The position numbers and the translations under genes are program-made. This document shows, piece by piece, positions 7,862 through 16,205 of a stretch of 29,766 nt of DNA (position 1 is the first letter of the stretch; each line of letters starts with the position of its first letter). The notes under the pieces were generated by a model that made no database searches, was not told the DNA's origin, and saw only the letters and a list, made by a program, of their open reading frames with translations. This DNA is from CAZSTA01 sp964609495 [NCBI: uncultured bacterium] (lineage in GTDB: Bacteria; CAZSTA01), in the NCBI GenBank assembly GCA_964609495.1, contig CAZSTA010000021.1:1-29766 (forward strand), given 5' to 3'.

Positions 7862-10216
7862 GTGATTGAGCAACTAAATATATCTGATTTTATAGCCCCC
7901 TCCTATCTAGATATAGATCGGGTTCTAGGAGAGGTTGTAAGGAAAATCAGCCTCTATCTTAATATTGAAACCTGCGCTCTACTCCTGCTAGAGAATAAGG
8001 AGGAAGATACAGAGGAACTGGAGATAATTTCCATATATAGTAAGTCAGGAGACGAAGCAGGTAAAGGTCTTCGTTTTAGATTGGATAACTTCTCTCCCAC
8101 CGTAAAAGCTATAAAAGGGAAAAGATATGTATTTCTGGAGGAGATGGATGAGGAGGATCGCTCTAATTTTCTCCCCGATGTCCCAAACGGTTCAGACCTT
8201 AAATCCGCGCTTATTTTACCTCTTATATGGCAAAATAAGGTTTACGGAACCATTGAACTCTATGAATCCCGCTCTCATCTGAATCTTAATGAATTGAATT
8301 TGAAACTTCTTCAGGATATTTGTAGAGAGGTCCCTAAAACGATCGAAAACTCCGAATCCCTCCGAGGGACTCAGAAGCGACTAGATGAGCTAACCTTACT
8401 ATATCAAATAACTAATGTTTTAAATTCCACCCTGGATCTATCTGAACTGCTATCTCTGATCATGGACAGTATCATCAAAGTTACCAAAGCTGAACGATCT
8501 CTCTTAATGCTCTATGATAAGAAGAGCGAGAACTTAGAGCTGAAGGCTTCTCATAATATTGACGAAATCGATATATTGAATAAAAACTTCAAGATAAGTT
8601 ATAGTGTAATCAAAGAAGTTGCCAAAGAAGGTGAGCCAATTCTCACCGATAATGCCATGCGCGATCCTCGCTTCGAGAATATAAATAGCGTTATTCGTTA
8701 TGGACTGCATTCTATACTGTGTGTCCCTCTAAAAGTTAGGGATAGGATTATTGGGGTGATCTATGTAGATAGCCGCATAAAGGATAGGATCTTCTCAGAG
8801 GATAGCCTCAATCTCCTCTCCGCTTTCGCGGCTCAGGCGGCTGTAGCTATCGAGAACGCTCGCCTGTATACTGAGGCTAAGCGAGCCGATGAACTCGCGG
8901 TATTAAGACGCATAGCTCAGACTATAAGTTCTAGCATTGAGTTAGAGGAAACCCTCAATAACATCCTTGGTAGTCTAAGAACGGTCATTCCTTACCAAAT
9001 AGGAAAGGGCTGCATTTGGGATGGGGAACGTAGGGTGATGATAACCAAGAACTCCTCCGAAAGTGGCTATGATTTAAGCTACGATCTTCAATGTGAATGG
9101 GGAGAGGAATGCACTAGTTGGATAGCTTTTCATCGAGCCCCCCTTTTCGTTCCCAATATAGATGCTATGCCCGATCTATTTCTACCTTATAAGGAAGAGC
9201 TTCCTATAAAAGCCTATTTGGGAGTACCTCTTACCATGGGAGATAGATTCATTGGGACTTTGGAGTTCATTAGCGATAGAGATGGTATTTTCACCGAAGA
9301 TCATCTACATTTTCTCAACCTCATCGCCTCCGAGGTAGCAGTGGCTATTGAAAACGCTCAGCTATTTAATAGTGTTAAGGAGCAGATGAAGGAACTTGAA
9401 AGGACTCATACCCAATTACGTCAGTCCGCTAAATTAGCAGATATAGGTAGTCTAGTAACCAGTATAGCCCATGAGATAAACAATCCCTTGACCAGCATTT
9501 TAGGGTTCACTTCCTTTCTACTTCAGAATATTGATGAAGCCGATCCTAGGTTCTATGATCTAAAAGTTATAGAAGAGGAAGCTTTTCGAGCTAGAGATAT
9601 AGTCAGGGGCCTTCTGGACTTTGCTCGTGAAAATCCCCCTAAAAGAGGGGAAGCTGATATCAATGAGATAATAAAGGATGTTATTTCTCTTACTATGATC
9701 CAACATTCGGCTGAATTATCAAATGTTACGATAATTGAGGATTATACTGAGGACCTACCTTCTATTTGGGTGGATATAAATCAATTTAAGCAGGTATTCA
9801 TAAACATTATAAATAATGCTATACAAGCTATGCTGGAGGGAGGAACACTCACCATCTCTACTAGAGTAGTCAAAAAGAGGAGGGAAGGTCTGCAAGAGGA
9901 AGCTCTAGCAGCCATAGGTGATAAGTCCCTTGACAAGATGATCTACAGTGATGAGGAGGTCCCTTGGATAGAGATCTCCTTTACTGATACCGGATATGGG
10001 ATCCCTGATAACATTCTCCCGGATATATTTACCCCCTTTTTCACCACTAAAGAGGAGATAAAAGGAGTGGGGTTGGGATTATCAGTGAGTTATGGAATAA
10101 TTAAAAGTCATGGAGGAACTATAGAAGTTCAGAGCGAAGTAGGAAAAGGTAGTACTTTCATAATAAGCTTACCGGTCCAACCCCAAAGTAGTAAGAGAGG
10201 TGAACGATTTGGCTAG
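7862..10216 (+). CDS. Sensor histidine kinase with three GAF domains
   Basis: 784 residues, soluble, with no membrane helix. GAF-like domains lie at about 15-160, 175-335 and 345-500, joined by helical signalling linkers (each ends in the AVAIENA-type motif, clear at 327-333 and 493-499). Then a HisKA domain with phosphoacceptor H537 in AHEINNP and an HATPase domain with N box NIINNAIQAM (648-657), G1 DTGYGIP (709-715) and G2 GVGLGLS (735-741). It should autophosphorylate in response to a cytoplasmic ligand or redox cue sensed by the GAFs. The GTG start follows AGGAGG by about 11 nt. It overlaps the next kinase gene, so the two are cotranscribed and coupled. No response regulator with a DNA-binding output is nearby. 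Confidence 0.93.
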   Translation: MIEQLNISDFIAPSYLDIDRVLGEVVRKISLYLNIETCALLLLENKEEDTEELEIISIYSKSGDEAGKGLRFRLDNFSPTVKAIKGKRYVFLEEMDEEDRSNFLPDVPNGSDLKSALILPLIWQNKVYGTIELYESRSHLNLNELNLKLLQDICREVPKTIENSESLRGTQKRLDELTLLYQITNVLNSTLDLSELLSLIMDSIIKVTKAERSLLMLYDKKSENLELKASHNIDEIDILNKNFKISYSVIKEVAKEGEPILTDNAMRDPRFENINSVIRYGLHSILCVPLKVRDRIIGVIYVDSRIKDRIFSEDSLNLLSAFAAQAAVAIENARLYTEAKRADELAVLRRIAQTISSSIELEETLNNILGSLRTVIPYQIGKGCIWDGERRVMITKNSSESGYDLSYDLQCEWGEECTSWIAFHRAPLFVPNIDAMPDLFLPYKEELPIKAYLGVPLTMGDRFIGTLEFISDRDGIFTEDHLHFLNLIASEVAVAIENAQLFNSVKEQMKELERTHTQLRQSAKLADIGSLVTSIAHEINNPLTSILGFTSFLLQNIDEADPRFYDLKVIEEEAFRARDIVRGLLDFARENPPKRGEADINEIIKDVISLTMIQHSAELSNVTIIEDYTEDLPSIWVDINQFKQVFINIINNAIQAMLEGGTLTISTRVVKKRREGLQEEALAAIGDKSLDKMIYSDEEVPWIEISFTDTGYGIPDNILPDIFTPFFTTKEEIKGVGLGLSVSYGIIKSHGGTIEVQSEVGKGSTFIISLPVQPQSSKRGERFG

Positions 10217-11795
10217 GGAGAGGATCTTAGTAGTGGATGATGAACCGAGGATAGTTGAGCTCTGTAAAAGGGTATTAAATACCGCTGGTTTTGAGACTAA
10301 GGGCGTTTTAGATGGGAAGGAGGCGATAGAGTTAGCGAAGGAAGAAACTTTCGATCTGATCCTGGTGGATATTAATATGCCAGGGATCAGCGGATTAGAT
10401 GTGGTGGAGTATATAAGGAAGATCGATCCCGAGATTGCCGCAGTTATAATCACAGGTCATGGGAATATAAATACCGCTATCGATTCCCTCAAATCTGGAG
10501 CTCAGGGTTTTGTTATGAAACCCTTTTCTCTAAATGAACTGGTAACTTCTGTAGAAGAGGCTATTCAGAAGAATAATTTAGTTAAGGAGAATACCAGGTT
10601 AAAAGCCCTCTTACCCTTATTCCAGATAAGTAAGGTATTGGTGGATAGCACAGAGCGAGGAGAATTATTCGAGCTGATCTTAAAGATCGCTCAACGGGAG
10701 ACTGGGGCTGATAGAGCCTCCTTACGTCTATTTAATGAACAGACCGGGAAATGGGAAACTAAAGCGGCAATTAATCCTATCGGAGATGGTATAGTAGGGG
10801 AGGAAGAGGAGATCTTCGACTGGATAGTTAAAAATGTTGAACCCTTGCTAATAACGATTGAACAGGATTCCCGCTTTAGGGAGATTATATCTAAATTAGG
10901 GATGTCCTCGGCGGTATATCTTCCCCTGGCGGTAAGAGGTAAAACCATTGAGGTACTGAATCTAAGTAAATCCAAGGATGAGAGACCTTTCTCGAAAAGC
11001 GATTTGAGGTTATTATCGATCTTAGGAGAACAGGCCGCGGTGGCTATTGAGAATGTTCGCCTCTTCTCTCAGATTCAGGGAGATATGGAGAAATTAAGAA
11101 AACTGGACGATCTGAGATCAGAATTTTTGAACTTAGCAGGTCATGAGCTACTGACTCCCCTTACGTCTATCCTCGCTTATACTGAGATGATAAAGGACGA
11201 AAGAGTGGGAGAACTAAATAGTAAGCAATTGGAGTTTATGGAAACTATATATCAATCGAGTCAGAGATTAATGAAAATAGTAAAGGATCTCTTAGATATG
11301 TCAGAACTAGAGATGGGACAGATGATCTTAGATATAAATGCCGAAGCGATAGATTATTCCATAAAAGAGGCAATCAAGGAGGTTATGCCAGACGCTGAAT
11401 TGAAATCGCTCTCTTTAAGTTCTCATATATCCGAAGGTCTTCCTATGGTTAAGGTTGATGCTAAAAGAGTTAGACAAATATTTCATAATTTGCTAAATAA
11501 CGCTATAAAATTTACTCCCCCAGAGGGAAAGATAACCGTTAGAGCCGAGCTCGATGGCGACAAGGTGTTAGTCAGCATATCCGATACTGGCCCCGGGATT
11601 GCCGAAGAAGTTCGAGAAAAGATCTTCAAGGAATTCTCTCTAGGGGAGAATCATCTTCGAAGACAACAAGGAGGAGTTGGACTGGGCCTCACCATAGCCA
11701 AGAGATTAGTGCAATTGCATGGAGGGGAGGTATGGGTGGATAGCGAACCTGGAGAGGGAAGCACCTTCTACTTCACCCTTCCCCCTCTTGAGTAG
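10209..11795 (+). CDS. Hybrid kinase: N-terminal receiver, GAF, histidine kinase
   Basis: About 528 residues from the TTG at 10209, which has GAGGTG 6 nt upstream; an in-frame GTG at 10200 is an alternative with a poorer ribosome site. The receiver (about 5-119) has the acidic pair in VVDDEPR, phosphoacceptor D54 (LVDINMPG) and a KPF Lys near 104. A GAF domain follows (about 147-285). HisKA has H312 (GHELLTP), and the catalytic domain has G1 DTGPGIA (459-465) and G2 GVGLGL (489-494). A receiver placed before the kinase suggests it takes phosphate from another kinase, most likely the overlapping upstream product, and passes the signal on. It overlaps the upstream gene by 8 nt. Confidence 0.92.
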   Translation: MARERILVVDDEPRIVELCKRVLNTAGFETKGVLDGKEAIELAKEETFDLILVDINMPGISGLDVVEYIRKIDPEIAAVIITGHGNINTAIDSLKSGAQGFVMKPFSLNELVTSVEEAIQKNNLVKENTRLKALLPLFQISKVLVDSTERGELFELILKIAQRETGADRASLRLFNEQTGKWETKAAINPIGDGIVGEEEEIFDWIVKNVEPLLITIEQDSRFREIISKLGMSSAVYLPLAVRGKTIEVLNLSKSKDERPFSKSDLRLLSILGEQAAVAIENVRLFSQIQGDMEKLRKLDDLRSEFLNLAGHELLTPLTSILAYTEMIKDERVGELNSKQLEFMETIYQSSQRLMKIVKDLLDMSELEMGQMILDINAEAIDYSIKEAIKEVMPDAELKSLSLSSHISEGLPMVKVDAKRVRQIFHNLLNNAIKFTPPEGKITVRAELDGDKVLVSISDTGPGIAEEVREKIFKEFSLGENHLRRQQGGVGLGLTIAKRLVQLHGGEVWVDSEPGEGSTFYFTLPPLE

Positions 11796-11840
11796 TCCCG
11801 AACTTGATAATTTCAAAAAGCCTCTTTTGAGCAATAAAAA

Positions 11841-11866
11841 AACCTCGTCCCGAAAGGGACGAGGTT
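11841..11866 (-). terminator. Rho-independent terminator of the cold-shock gene
   Basis: Stem AACCTCGTCCC / GGGACGAGGTT (11 bp) with a GAAA loop. On the minus strand it runs into TTTTTTTATT, a proper U-tract, 20 nt after the csp stop. The converging kinase operon may also stop here but has no U-tract on its side. Confidence 0.93.
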
Positions 11867-11885
11867 GAGTTAGGTTCTATCGCCT

Positions 11886-12098
11886 TTATGACAATTTGGT
11901 GACGTTATCCGCTCTTAATCCCTTGGAACCGCTCACGATGTCGAACTCGACTTCCTGGCCTTCTTCCAAGGTCCTGAATCCGTCATTGTCCTGTTGGATG
12001 GCAGTATAGTGAACGAATAGGTCTTCTCCCACTTCCTGCTCAATAAAGCCATAGCCCTTACTTGCGTTGAACCACTTGACTTTTCCTTTACTTCTCAA
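11886..12098 (-). CDS. Cold-shock domain protein (CspA family)
   Basis: 70-residue single cold-shock domain that binds single-stranded RNA/DNA and melts mRNA structure. RNP1 is KGYGFIE (about 14-20) and RNP2 LFVHY (about 27-31), with KWFNASKG before them; length is exactly that of the family. The start is TTG, 7 nt after AGGAGG, in the context AGGAGGTAGACAG-TTG. It has its own consensus promoter and a leader of about 200 nt that can sequester the ribosome site (see the leader entry), plus its own terminator, so it is a monocistronic, post-transcriptionally controlled gene. Confidence 0.97.
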   Translation of the reverse strand: MRSKGKVKWFNASKGYGFIEQEVGEDLFVHYTAIQQDNDGFRTLEEGQEVEFDIVSGSKGLRADNVTKLS

Positions 12099-12306
12099 CT
12101 GTCTACCTCCTTTTTTAATATATCGAGGTTATTTCCTCGACCGTGCTTTAGTGGCTTCATAGCACGGGATATCCTTCGGCCTCCAGGAGGTAGCTTTCCA
12201 GACCCACTTAAGGTTCTCCAAGCTACTCATAACCTGATTATCTTGAAATGACTGCCAAAGTGGGTATTTAATCAAATACCCTTTATGACCACATGCTATC
12301 CTGCCT
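12099..12306 (-). promoter_or_regulatory. Structured 5' leader of the cold-shock gene, candidate RNA switch
   Basis: Transcript elements in 5' to 3' order, given in plus coordinates. Hairpin GGGTATTT/AAATACCC (12281-12262). ACCCACTT (12265-12258), which overlaps that hairpin and is complementary to AAGTGGGT (12209-12202). GTAGCTT (12226-12220), which can pair with AAGCTAC (12196-12190). CTACCTCCT (12193-12185), complementary over 9 nt to the Shine-Dalgarno AGGAGGTAG (12111-12103). The local pair CCTCC/GGAGG (12190-12180). Two stable hairpins, CCGTGCT/AGCACGG (12167-12141) and TCGAGG/CCTCGA (12140-12123). Several pairs exclude each other, so a switch between a sequestered and an open ribosome site is plausible. 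I recognise no known riboswitch class. Confidence 0.6.
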
Positions 12307-12312
12307 TACTAC

Positions 12313-12341
12313 ATTATACCAAAATTTATCTTTTCTGTCAA
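12313..12341 (-). promoter_or_regulatory. Consensus sigma70 promoter of the cold-shock gene
   Basis: Minus-strand TTGACA (12341-12336), 17-nt spacer, TATAAT (12318-12313). A palindrome TTTCGCGAAA (12345-12354) lies just upstream of the -35 and could be a binding site. The predicted start is near 12306. Confidence 0.88.
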
Positions 12342-12406
12342 GCTTTTCGCGAAACTTTTATGATAAATTTTATTATCGATTGTTGGAAAGTTCTGATCTT
12401 AAGCTA

Positions 12407-12742
12407 CTAGCAATTTATCTTATCCTTAGGTAAATAGGGACACTTTATGAAAACTGCTTTGGTAGGGACTTCTCCATCGTTGATGATATTATGTCGCTCT
12501 CCAGGATCTAAACGAAAAGCATCACCTGGTTTCACCCTATACTCCCTATCATCAACGATGAACTTAGGGGCGCCCTCGAGGAAGTAAAAAGTTTCCTCCA
12601 CCTCTTCGTGATAGTGATATCCCAAACTCTGACCAGGTTTAAATATAAGAACTCCCCACTCCATCTTCGGTCCTCGTATCAGATATTTAGGACCAGAATC
12701 CCCCAAACGATACTCCTTATCCGCCTCGTTCACCCTCTCCAT
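12407..12742 (-). CDS. Small cupin-domain protein
   Basis: 111 residues from the ATG at 12742, chosen because AGGAGG lies 8 nt upstream; a TTG ten codons earlier has no ribosome site. Single cupin barrel. Motif 1 reads GYHYHEEVEETFYFLEG, giving the two His and a Glu metal ligands, and motif 2 is PGDAFRLDPGERHNI, giving the last His. Such proteins are small dioxygenases, isomerases or sugar/ligand-binding folds, and the reaction cannot be read from the sequence. It is the last gene of an operon after an M20 peptidase and an iron-type alcohol dehydrogenase, starting 26 nt after the dehydrogenase stop. A weak inverted repeat (GATAA...TTATC, 12362-12377) follows and may be its terminator. Confidence 0.88.
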   Translation of the reverse strand: MERVNEADKEYRLGDSGPKYLIRGPKMEWGVLIFKPGQSLGYHYHEEVEETFYFLEGAPKFIVDDREYRVKPGDAFRLDPGERHNIINDGEVPTKAVFIKCPYLPKDKINC

Positions 12743-12768
12743 AGTTCCTTCCTCCTTTCTTCGAGGTA

Positions 12769-13899
12769 TCAAAGCGCTTTCCTTAATATCTCCACCAGTT
12801 CATCTTTACTAGCCTTTCGAGGATTGTTGTTCAGGCTTGATCCCCCGGCCTCGCCAGCGAGCAGTTCAAGATCATCGGTCGTAACTCCCAGCTCGCCTAA
12901 TCCCGAAGGTATCTCTATATCCTCAAGTAACTTTCGAACGCTCTTTACCGCTCGTTCTCCCTTCGGCTCTTCCCCTAAAGCCAGAGCTATTTGGGCGAAT
13001 TTCCCCTCTCTTAGGGGCATATTGAACTCCATAACCCGGGGTAGAAGTATAGCGCAAGCTACTCCATGAGGGATTCCCTTTATCGCTCCTAGCGGGTGAG
13101 ATAAGCCATGAGCCGCTCCTAATCCCGCATTAGCGAAAGTCATCCCTGAGATTAGGCTCCCCAAAGCCATCCTCTCTCGAGCCCCCACATCAGCTCCATT
13201 ATGCACAGCTTCAGACAGATTAGCTCCTAATAATTCTATCGCTTTAAGCGCTAAGGTATCGGTTAAAGGATTAGATTTTAATCCTACGTAGGCTTCAATA
13301 GCCTGAGTCAAAGCATCTGCCCCACTAGCTGCGGTGACGGAGGGAGGTAAACTTATCGTTAGGAGAGGATCGACTAAAGCTACCGCGGCGATCATATAGG
13401 GACTACGAACGCTCTTCTTTATCCTCTTCTCTCTATTCGTCAAAACGGAATTTCTAGTGATCTCCGAGCCAGTTCCCGAAGTAGTGGGGATAGCCAGAAA
13501 AGGAACACCTGGCTTTTCCAACTCCCTACCCGCTTGATATTCTCCTATCGAATATTCCTGCCCTATCATTGCCGCAATCGCTTTCGCCGTATCCAAAGCA
13601 CTTCCTCCGCCTAAACCGATCACTGCCTCACAACCTTCTCTTTCCGCTAACCTTGTCCCTCTATCAACCGTCTCTAAGCTGGGGTCAGCTTCTACCTCGG
13701 AGAATATCACCACCTCCACCCCCGAATCTCGGATAAAATTGGCTATCTTATCCAAGATCCCAGTTTTCTTCATTGCCCTTCGTCCAGTAACTAAAAGCGC
13801 CTTATTCCCTAATTCCTTAACCTCTTCTCCTACCTGCTCTGCACAACCACTGCCGAAAACGATCTTCTTGGGTATCCTGAATTCAAATATCCCTTCCAA
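12769..13899 (-). CDS. Iron-type (group III) alcohol dehydrogenase
   Basis: 376 residues, NAD(P)-dependent dehydrogenase of the Fe-ADH/DHQ-like fold, acting in the cytoplasm. The nucleotide motif GGGSALDTAK is at 97-106, the SGTGSE loop at 141-146, and expected metal ligands are D195, H264 and H278, with the AHGLSHPLG segment at 263-271. The position usually filled by the second metal-ligating His (DALTHAIEAY in FucO-type enzymes) is Gln199 here (DALTQAIEAY), a change known in some subfamilies that may alter the metal site. The start is a TTG directly after the TAA of the peptidase (TAATTG), with a G-rich ribosome site inside that gene, so translation is coupled. The substrate is unknown. Confidence 0.93.
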   Translation of the reverse strand: MEGIFEFRIPKKIVFGSGCAEQVGEEVKELGNKALLVTGRRAMKKTGILDKIANFIRDSGVEVVIFSEVEADPSLETVDRGTRLAEREGCEAVIGLGGGSALDTAKAIAAMIGQEYSIGEYQAGRELEKPGVPFLAIPTTSGTGSEITRNSVLTNREKRIKKSVRSPYMIAAVALVDPLLTISLPPSVTAASGADALTQAIEAYVGLKSNPLTDTLALKAIELLGANLSEAVHNGADVGARERMALGSLISGMTFANAGLGAAHGLSHPLGAIKGIPHGVACAILLPRVMEFNMPLREGKFAQIALALGEEPKGERAVKSVRKLLEDIEIPSGLGELGVTTDDLELLAGEAGGSSLNNNPRKASKDELVEILRKAL

Positions 13900-15084
13900 T
13901 TAAGACTCCCCCCATCTTAAAGCTATCGCGACATAGCCAGCCAAAGCAGAAACCATCTTATCTATCCCTACACTATCGTTTACGGTATGAGTTAAATGCT
14001 CCTCGCAGGGAGAGAAGCCTATGGTCGGTATCCCTGCGGCCATCAGATGACCTCCATCGGTGGCGAAATTCCACTTGATTATATCAACCTCCCTTTTGAG
14101 CGTCTCCTCCAAAGCTGCCTTAGAGGTTACGATTAAAGGGTGATCAGGATTGAGAGCAAAGGAAGGAAAGATAGCAGGGACCTCAAAGGTGAGTCCCGTA
14201 TAAGTGCGCCTTTGGTGAACAGGAATATAGAGCGTAGCTTCCTCTTCCCCTATCAAACTTTCCTCCAAAAGCGGTTGTAACTTCGCTAAGATCTGTTCCG
14301 GTGTATCTCCAGGAACATTTCTCCAATCAAGGTAAAGAGAACATTCGCTAGGGATAACATTAGTGCTCTTTTGATCGCACGAGTAGAGAGTCGGGGCTAC
14401 CGTGGAGCTTCCGAACAACTCATCTTCGGTCATCTTAACTTCATCCAATTTGCAGAGAAAACGAGCTAAGGGATAATGAGGATTAATACCTCGGGAGGGA
14501 GCGCTAGCATGAGCCGATTTCCCTTTAGCTTGCACGATGATCTCGACTCGCCCTCGATGTCCTATGGCTATCTGATTAGAGGTAGCTTCTCCTACTATCG
14601 CCGCATCGACTTTGACCTCCTTGATCAAATTCATCGTCCCTACTCCTCCGGTCTCCTCCATAACCACCGCTGCTACATAGACCTTCCCCTCAAAATCTGG
14701 TCTAAATTTCTTCAAAGCCGCTGCACTATAGACCTGAACTGCCAAAGCTCCCTTCAAATCGCTAGCCCCCCTTCCCCATATCCGTCCGTCCTTCTCTACA
14801 CCTTTGTAGGGAGGAAAGGGCCACTTGTTGAGATCACCGGGATCTACGTGATCTAGGTGAGAATTAAACATAATCGATCTTGTCCTTCCTTCGCCGACGA
14901 CTCCGATCACGTTTCCCACTCGATCTACCCAAACCTCATCATAATCAAGCCTCTCCATCTCCTCTTTGACTAGCTCAGCCATATCTCCTTCTTGCCCAGG
15001 AAGGCTAGGAGTTCTGATCATCCTCTGACAGAAGGATACCATATCTTCCCGATACCCTCCAGCTAAATCGAAAAGCTCTGACAT
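13900..15084 (-). CDS. M20-family zinc amidohydrolase/peptidase (YgeY-like)
   Basis: 394 residues of the M20/ArgE/DapE family, which cleave amide or peptide bonds with a two-zinc centre. Visible residues: H76 and D78 in NSHLDHVD, bridging D109 in GRGASDLKG, general base E143 with E144 (MEETGG), E166 (GEATS) and a C-terminal His ligand at about 363/366 (EEHLTHTVND). The dimerisation lid domain lies at about 180-290. The GHRGRVEI stretch resembles the YgeY/deacetylase-like group named for selenium metabolism in E. coli, but that name gives no substrate. It is the first gene of the operon with the dehydrogenase and cupin, behind a good promoter; the ribosome site is weak. Confidence 0.9.
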   Translation of the reverse strand: MSELFDLAGGYREDMVSFCQRMIRTPSLPGQEGDMAELVKEEMERLDYDEVWVDRVGNVIGVVGEGRTRSIMFNSHLDHVDPGDLNKWPFPPYKGVEKDGRIWGRGASDLKGALAVQVYSAAALKKFRPDFEGKVYVAAVVMEETGGVGTMNLIKEVKVDAAIVGEATSNQIAIGHRGRVEIIVQAKGKSAHASAPSRGINPHYPLARFLCKLDEVKMTEDELFGSSTVAPTLYSCDQKSTNVIPSECSLYLDWRNVPGDTPEQILAKLQPLLEESLIGEEEATLYIPVHQRRTYTGLTFEVPAIFPSFALNPDHPLIVTSKAALEETLKREVDIIKWNFATDGGHLMAAGIPTIGFSPCEEHLTHTVNDSVGIDKMVSALAGYVAIALRWGES

Positions 15085-15129
15085 TTATAAGGTCTCACTC
15101 TCTAAAGGATTAAAAGCTTCTACTCCAAT

Positions 15130-15158
15130 ATTTTATCAATTAGAAGCTGTTCTGTCAA
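15130..15158 (-). promoter_or_regulatory. Sigma70 promoter of the M20-dehydrogenase-cupin operon
   Basis: Minus-strand TTGACA (15158-15153), 17-nt spacer, TAAAAT (15135-15130). The predicted start near 15123 lies about 40 nt before the ATG. It is divergent from, and about 64 bp away from, the promoter at 15222. Confidence 0.8.
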
Positions 15159-15221
15159 TACGAATCTCGTTTTTCGGATAAAAATATTGCTTTTTTATCT
15201 TGAGAGCTTCGAAAGTTTATC

Positions 15222-15250
15222 TTGACAATCAGCTAGAAATGATATATAAT
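15222..15250 (+). promoter_or_regulatory. Perfect consensus sigma70 promoter for the TIM-barrel/acetyltransferase operon
   Basis: TTGACA (15222-15227), exactly 17 nt, TATAAT (15245-15250). The predicted start near 15257 gives a leader of about 140 nt before the ATG at 15397. A fully consensus promoter suggests either strong expression or control by a repressor or leader RNA. Confidence 0.88.
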
Positions 15251-15321
15251 GCCTATTGGAAAGCACCTTGAGAATCTTGTGGCAAGTAGATCGCAATAAA
15301 TCACTATGATTCAACGATAGG

Positions 15322-15351
15322 AGGTATAGAGGTTTGATATCCTCTATACTT
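15322..15351 (+). other. Hairpin in the 15397 leader
   Basis: GTATAGAGG (15324-15332) pairs with CCTCTATAC (15341-15349), extended by two more pairs, with an 8-nt loop. It stands about 45 nt before the ATG and is followed by CTTTGATT rather than a clean U-tract. It may be an attenuator, a stabilising element or a protein site. Confidence 0.5.
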
Positions 15352-15396
15352 CTTTGATTAAGAGCAGAATCTAAGCCAAGAAAGGAGAAACAACCT

Positions 15397-16182
15397 ATGA
15401 AGATCGGAGTTATAATTTCCTCTCTCCGTATGGAGACCAAGCAGGCTTTACAGAAATCTGCTGAGATCGGGGCGGAGGGAGTTCAATTGTGGAATGTAGG
15501 AGGAGACCTTGATCCTGAGAATATGAGTCAGACCGCCCGGCAGGATTTCAAAAACTATGTTAGGTCATTGGGATTAGAAATATCTGCCCTCTGCGGAGAT
15601 CTAGGAGGACATGGATATACCGACCCCTCCGATATAGAACGGAGGATCGATAGAACCAAGCAGATGCTCGATCTAAGTTTGGACCTCGAAGCTCCCATCG
15701 TTACAACTCATATAGGGGTGATCCCCGAAGATGAGAACTCCCAGGCTTGGAAGACGATGTTGGAGGCGATGAAGGTTATCGGGGAATATGCAGAGAAGAT
15801 GGGATCATGCCTCGCTACCGAGACCGGTCCCGAAGAGCCAACTCTGATGAAGAAGTTCATCGAGGCTATAGGTAACGAAGGACTCAGGATCAACTACGAT
15901 CCCGCTAACTTGGTTATGATGGGCTTCGATCCAGTAGAAGGAGTCTATACCCTGGGAGACTATATCGTTCATACCCACGCTAAGGATGGAACTCGCCCTC
16001 CTAAAGCTCAAGAAGTGCCACTAGGAGAAGGAGATGTCTCCTTCGATAAGTACCTAGATGCCTTGGATAGCTTTGGATATAAAGGATTCTTCACTATCGA
16101 AAGGGAGGTGGGGGATGATCCAGTGGGAGATATAGTTAAGGCTATTAAGTTCCTGAGAAAGTTGGAGAGAGCTAGAAAGTAA
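15397..16182 (+). CDS. Sugar phosphate isomerase/epimerase-like TIM barrel
   Basis: 261 residues, xylose isomerase-like TIM barrel. The metal site is clear: E142 (LATETGPE), D168 (NYDPANL), H194 (VHTHAKD) and E235 (FTIERE), the arrangement of two-metal sugar epimerases and isomerases. The NYDPANL and HTHAKDG signatures are common in members found in sugar-use clusters. GGAG lies about 9 nt before the ATG. No secretion signal. It is followed 23 nt later by an AAC(3)-family gene in the same operon, which is divergent from the M20-dehydrogenase-cupin operon, so these five genes may serve one pathway for an N-substituted or amino sugar; that is inference. The substrate is unknown. Confidence 0.9.
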   Translation: MKIGVIISSLRMETKQALQKSAEIGAEGVQLWNVGGDLDPENMSQTARQDFKNYVRSLGLEISALCGDLGGHGYTDPSDIERRIDRTKQMLDLSLDLEAPIVTTHIGVIPEDENSQAWKTMLEAMKVIGEYAEKMGSCLATETGPEEPTLMKKFIEAIGNEGLRINYDPANLVMMGFDPVEGVYTLGDYIVHTHAKDGTRPPKAQEVPLGEGDVSFDKYLDALDSFGYKGFFTIEREVGDDPVGDIVKAIKFLRKLERARK

Positions 16183-16205
16183 GCTTCTACTAAGGAGTAT
16201 TTCCT

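Noticed and set aside
15280-15295. RpoN-like TGGCAAG with TCGCA in the leader of the gene at 15397
   Set aside because: Correct GG-GC spacing but two consensus bases differ, and a perfect sigma70 promoter stands just upstream; probably chance.
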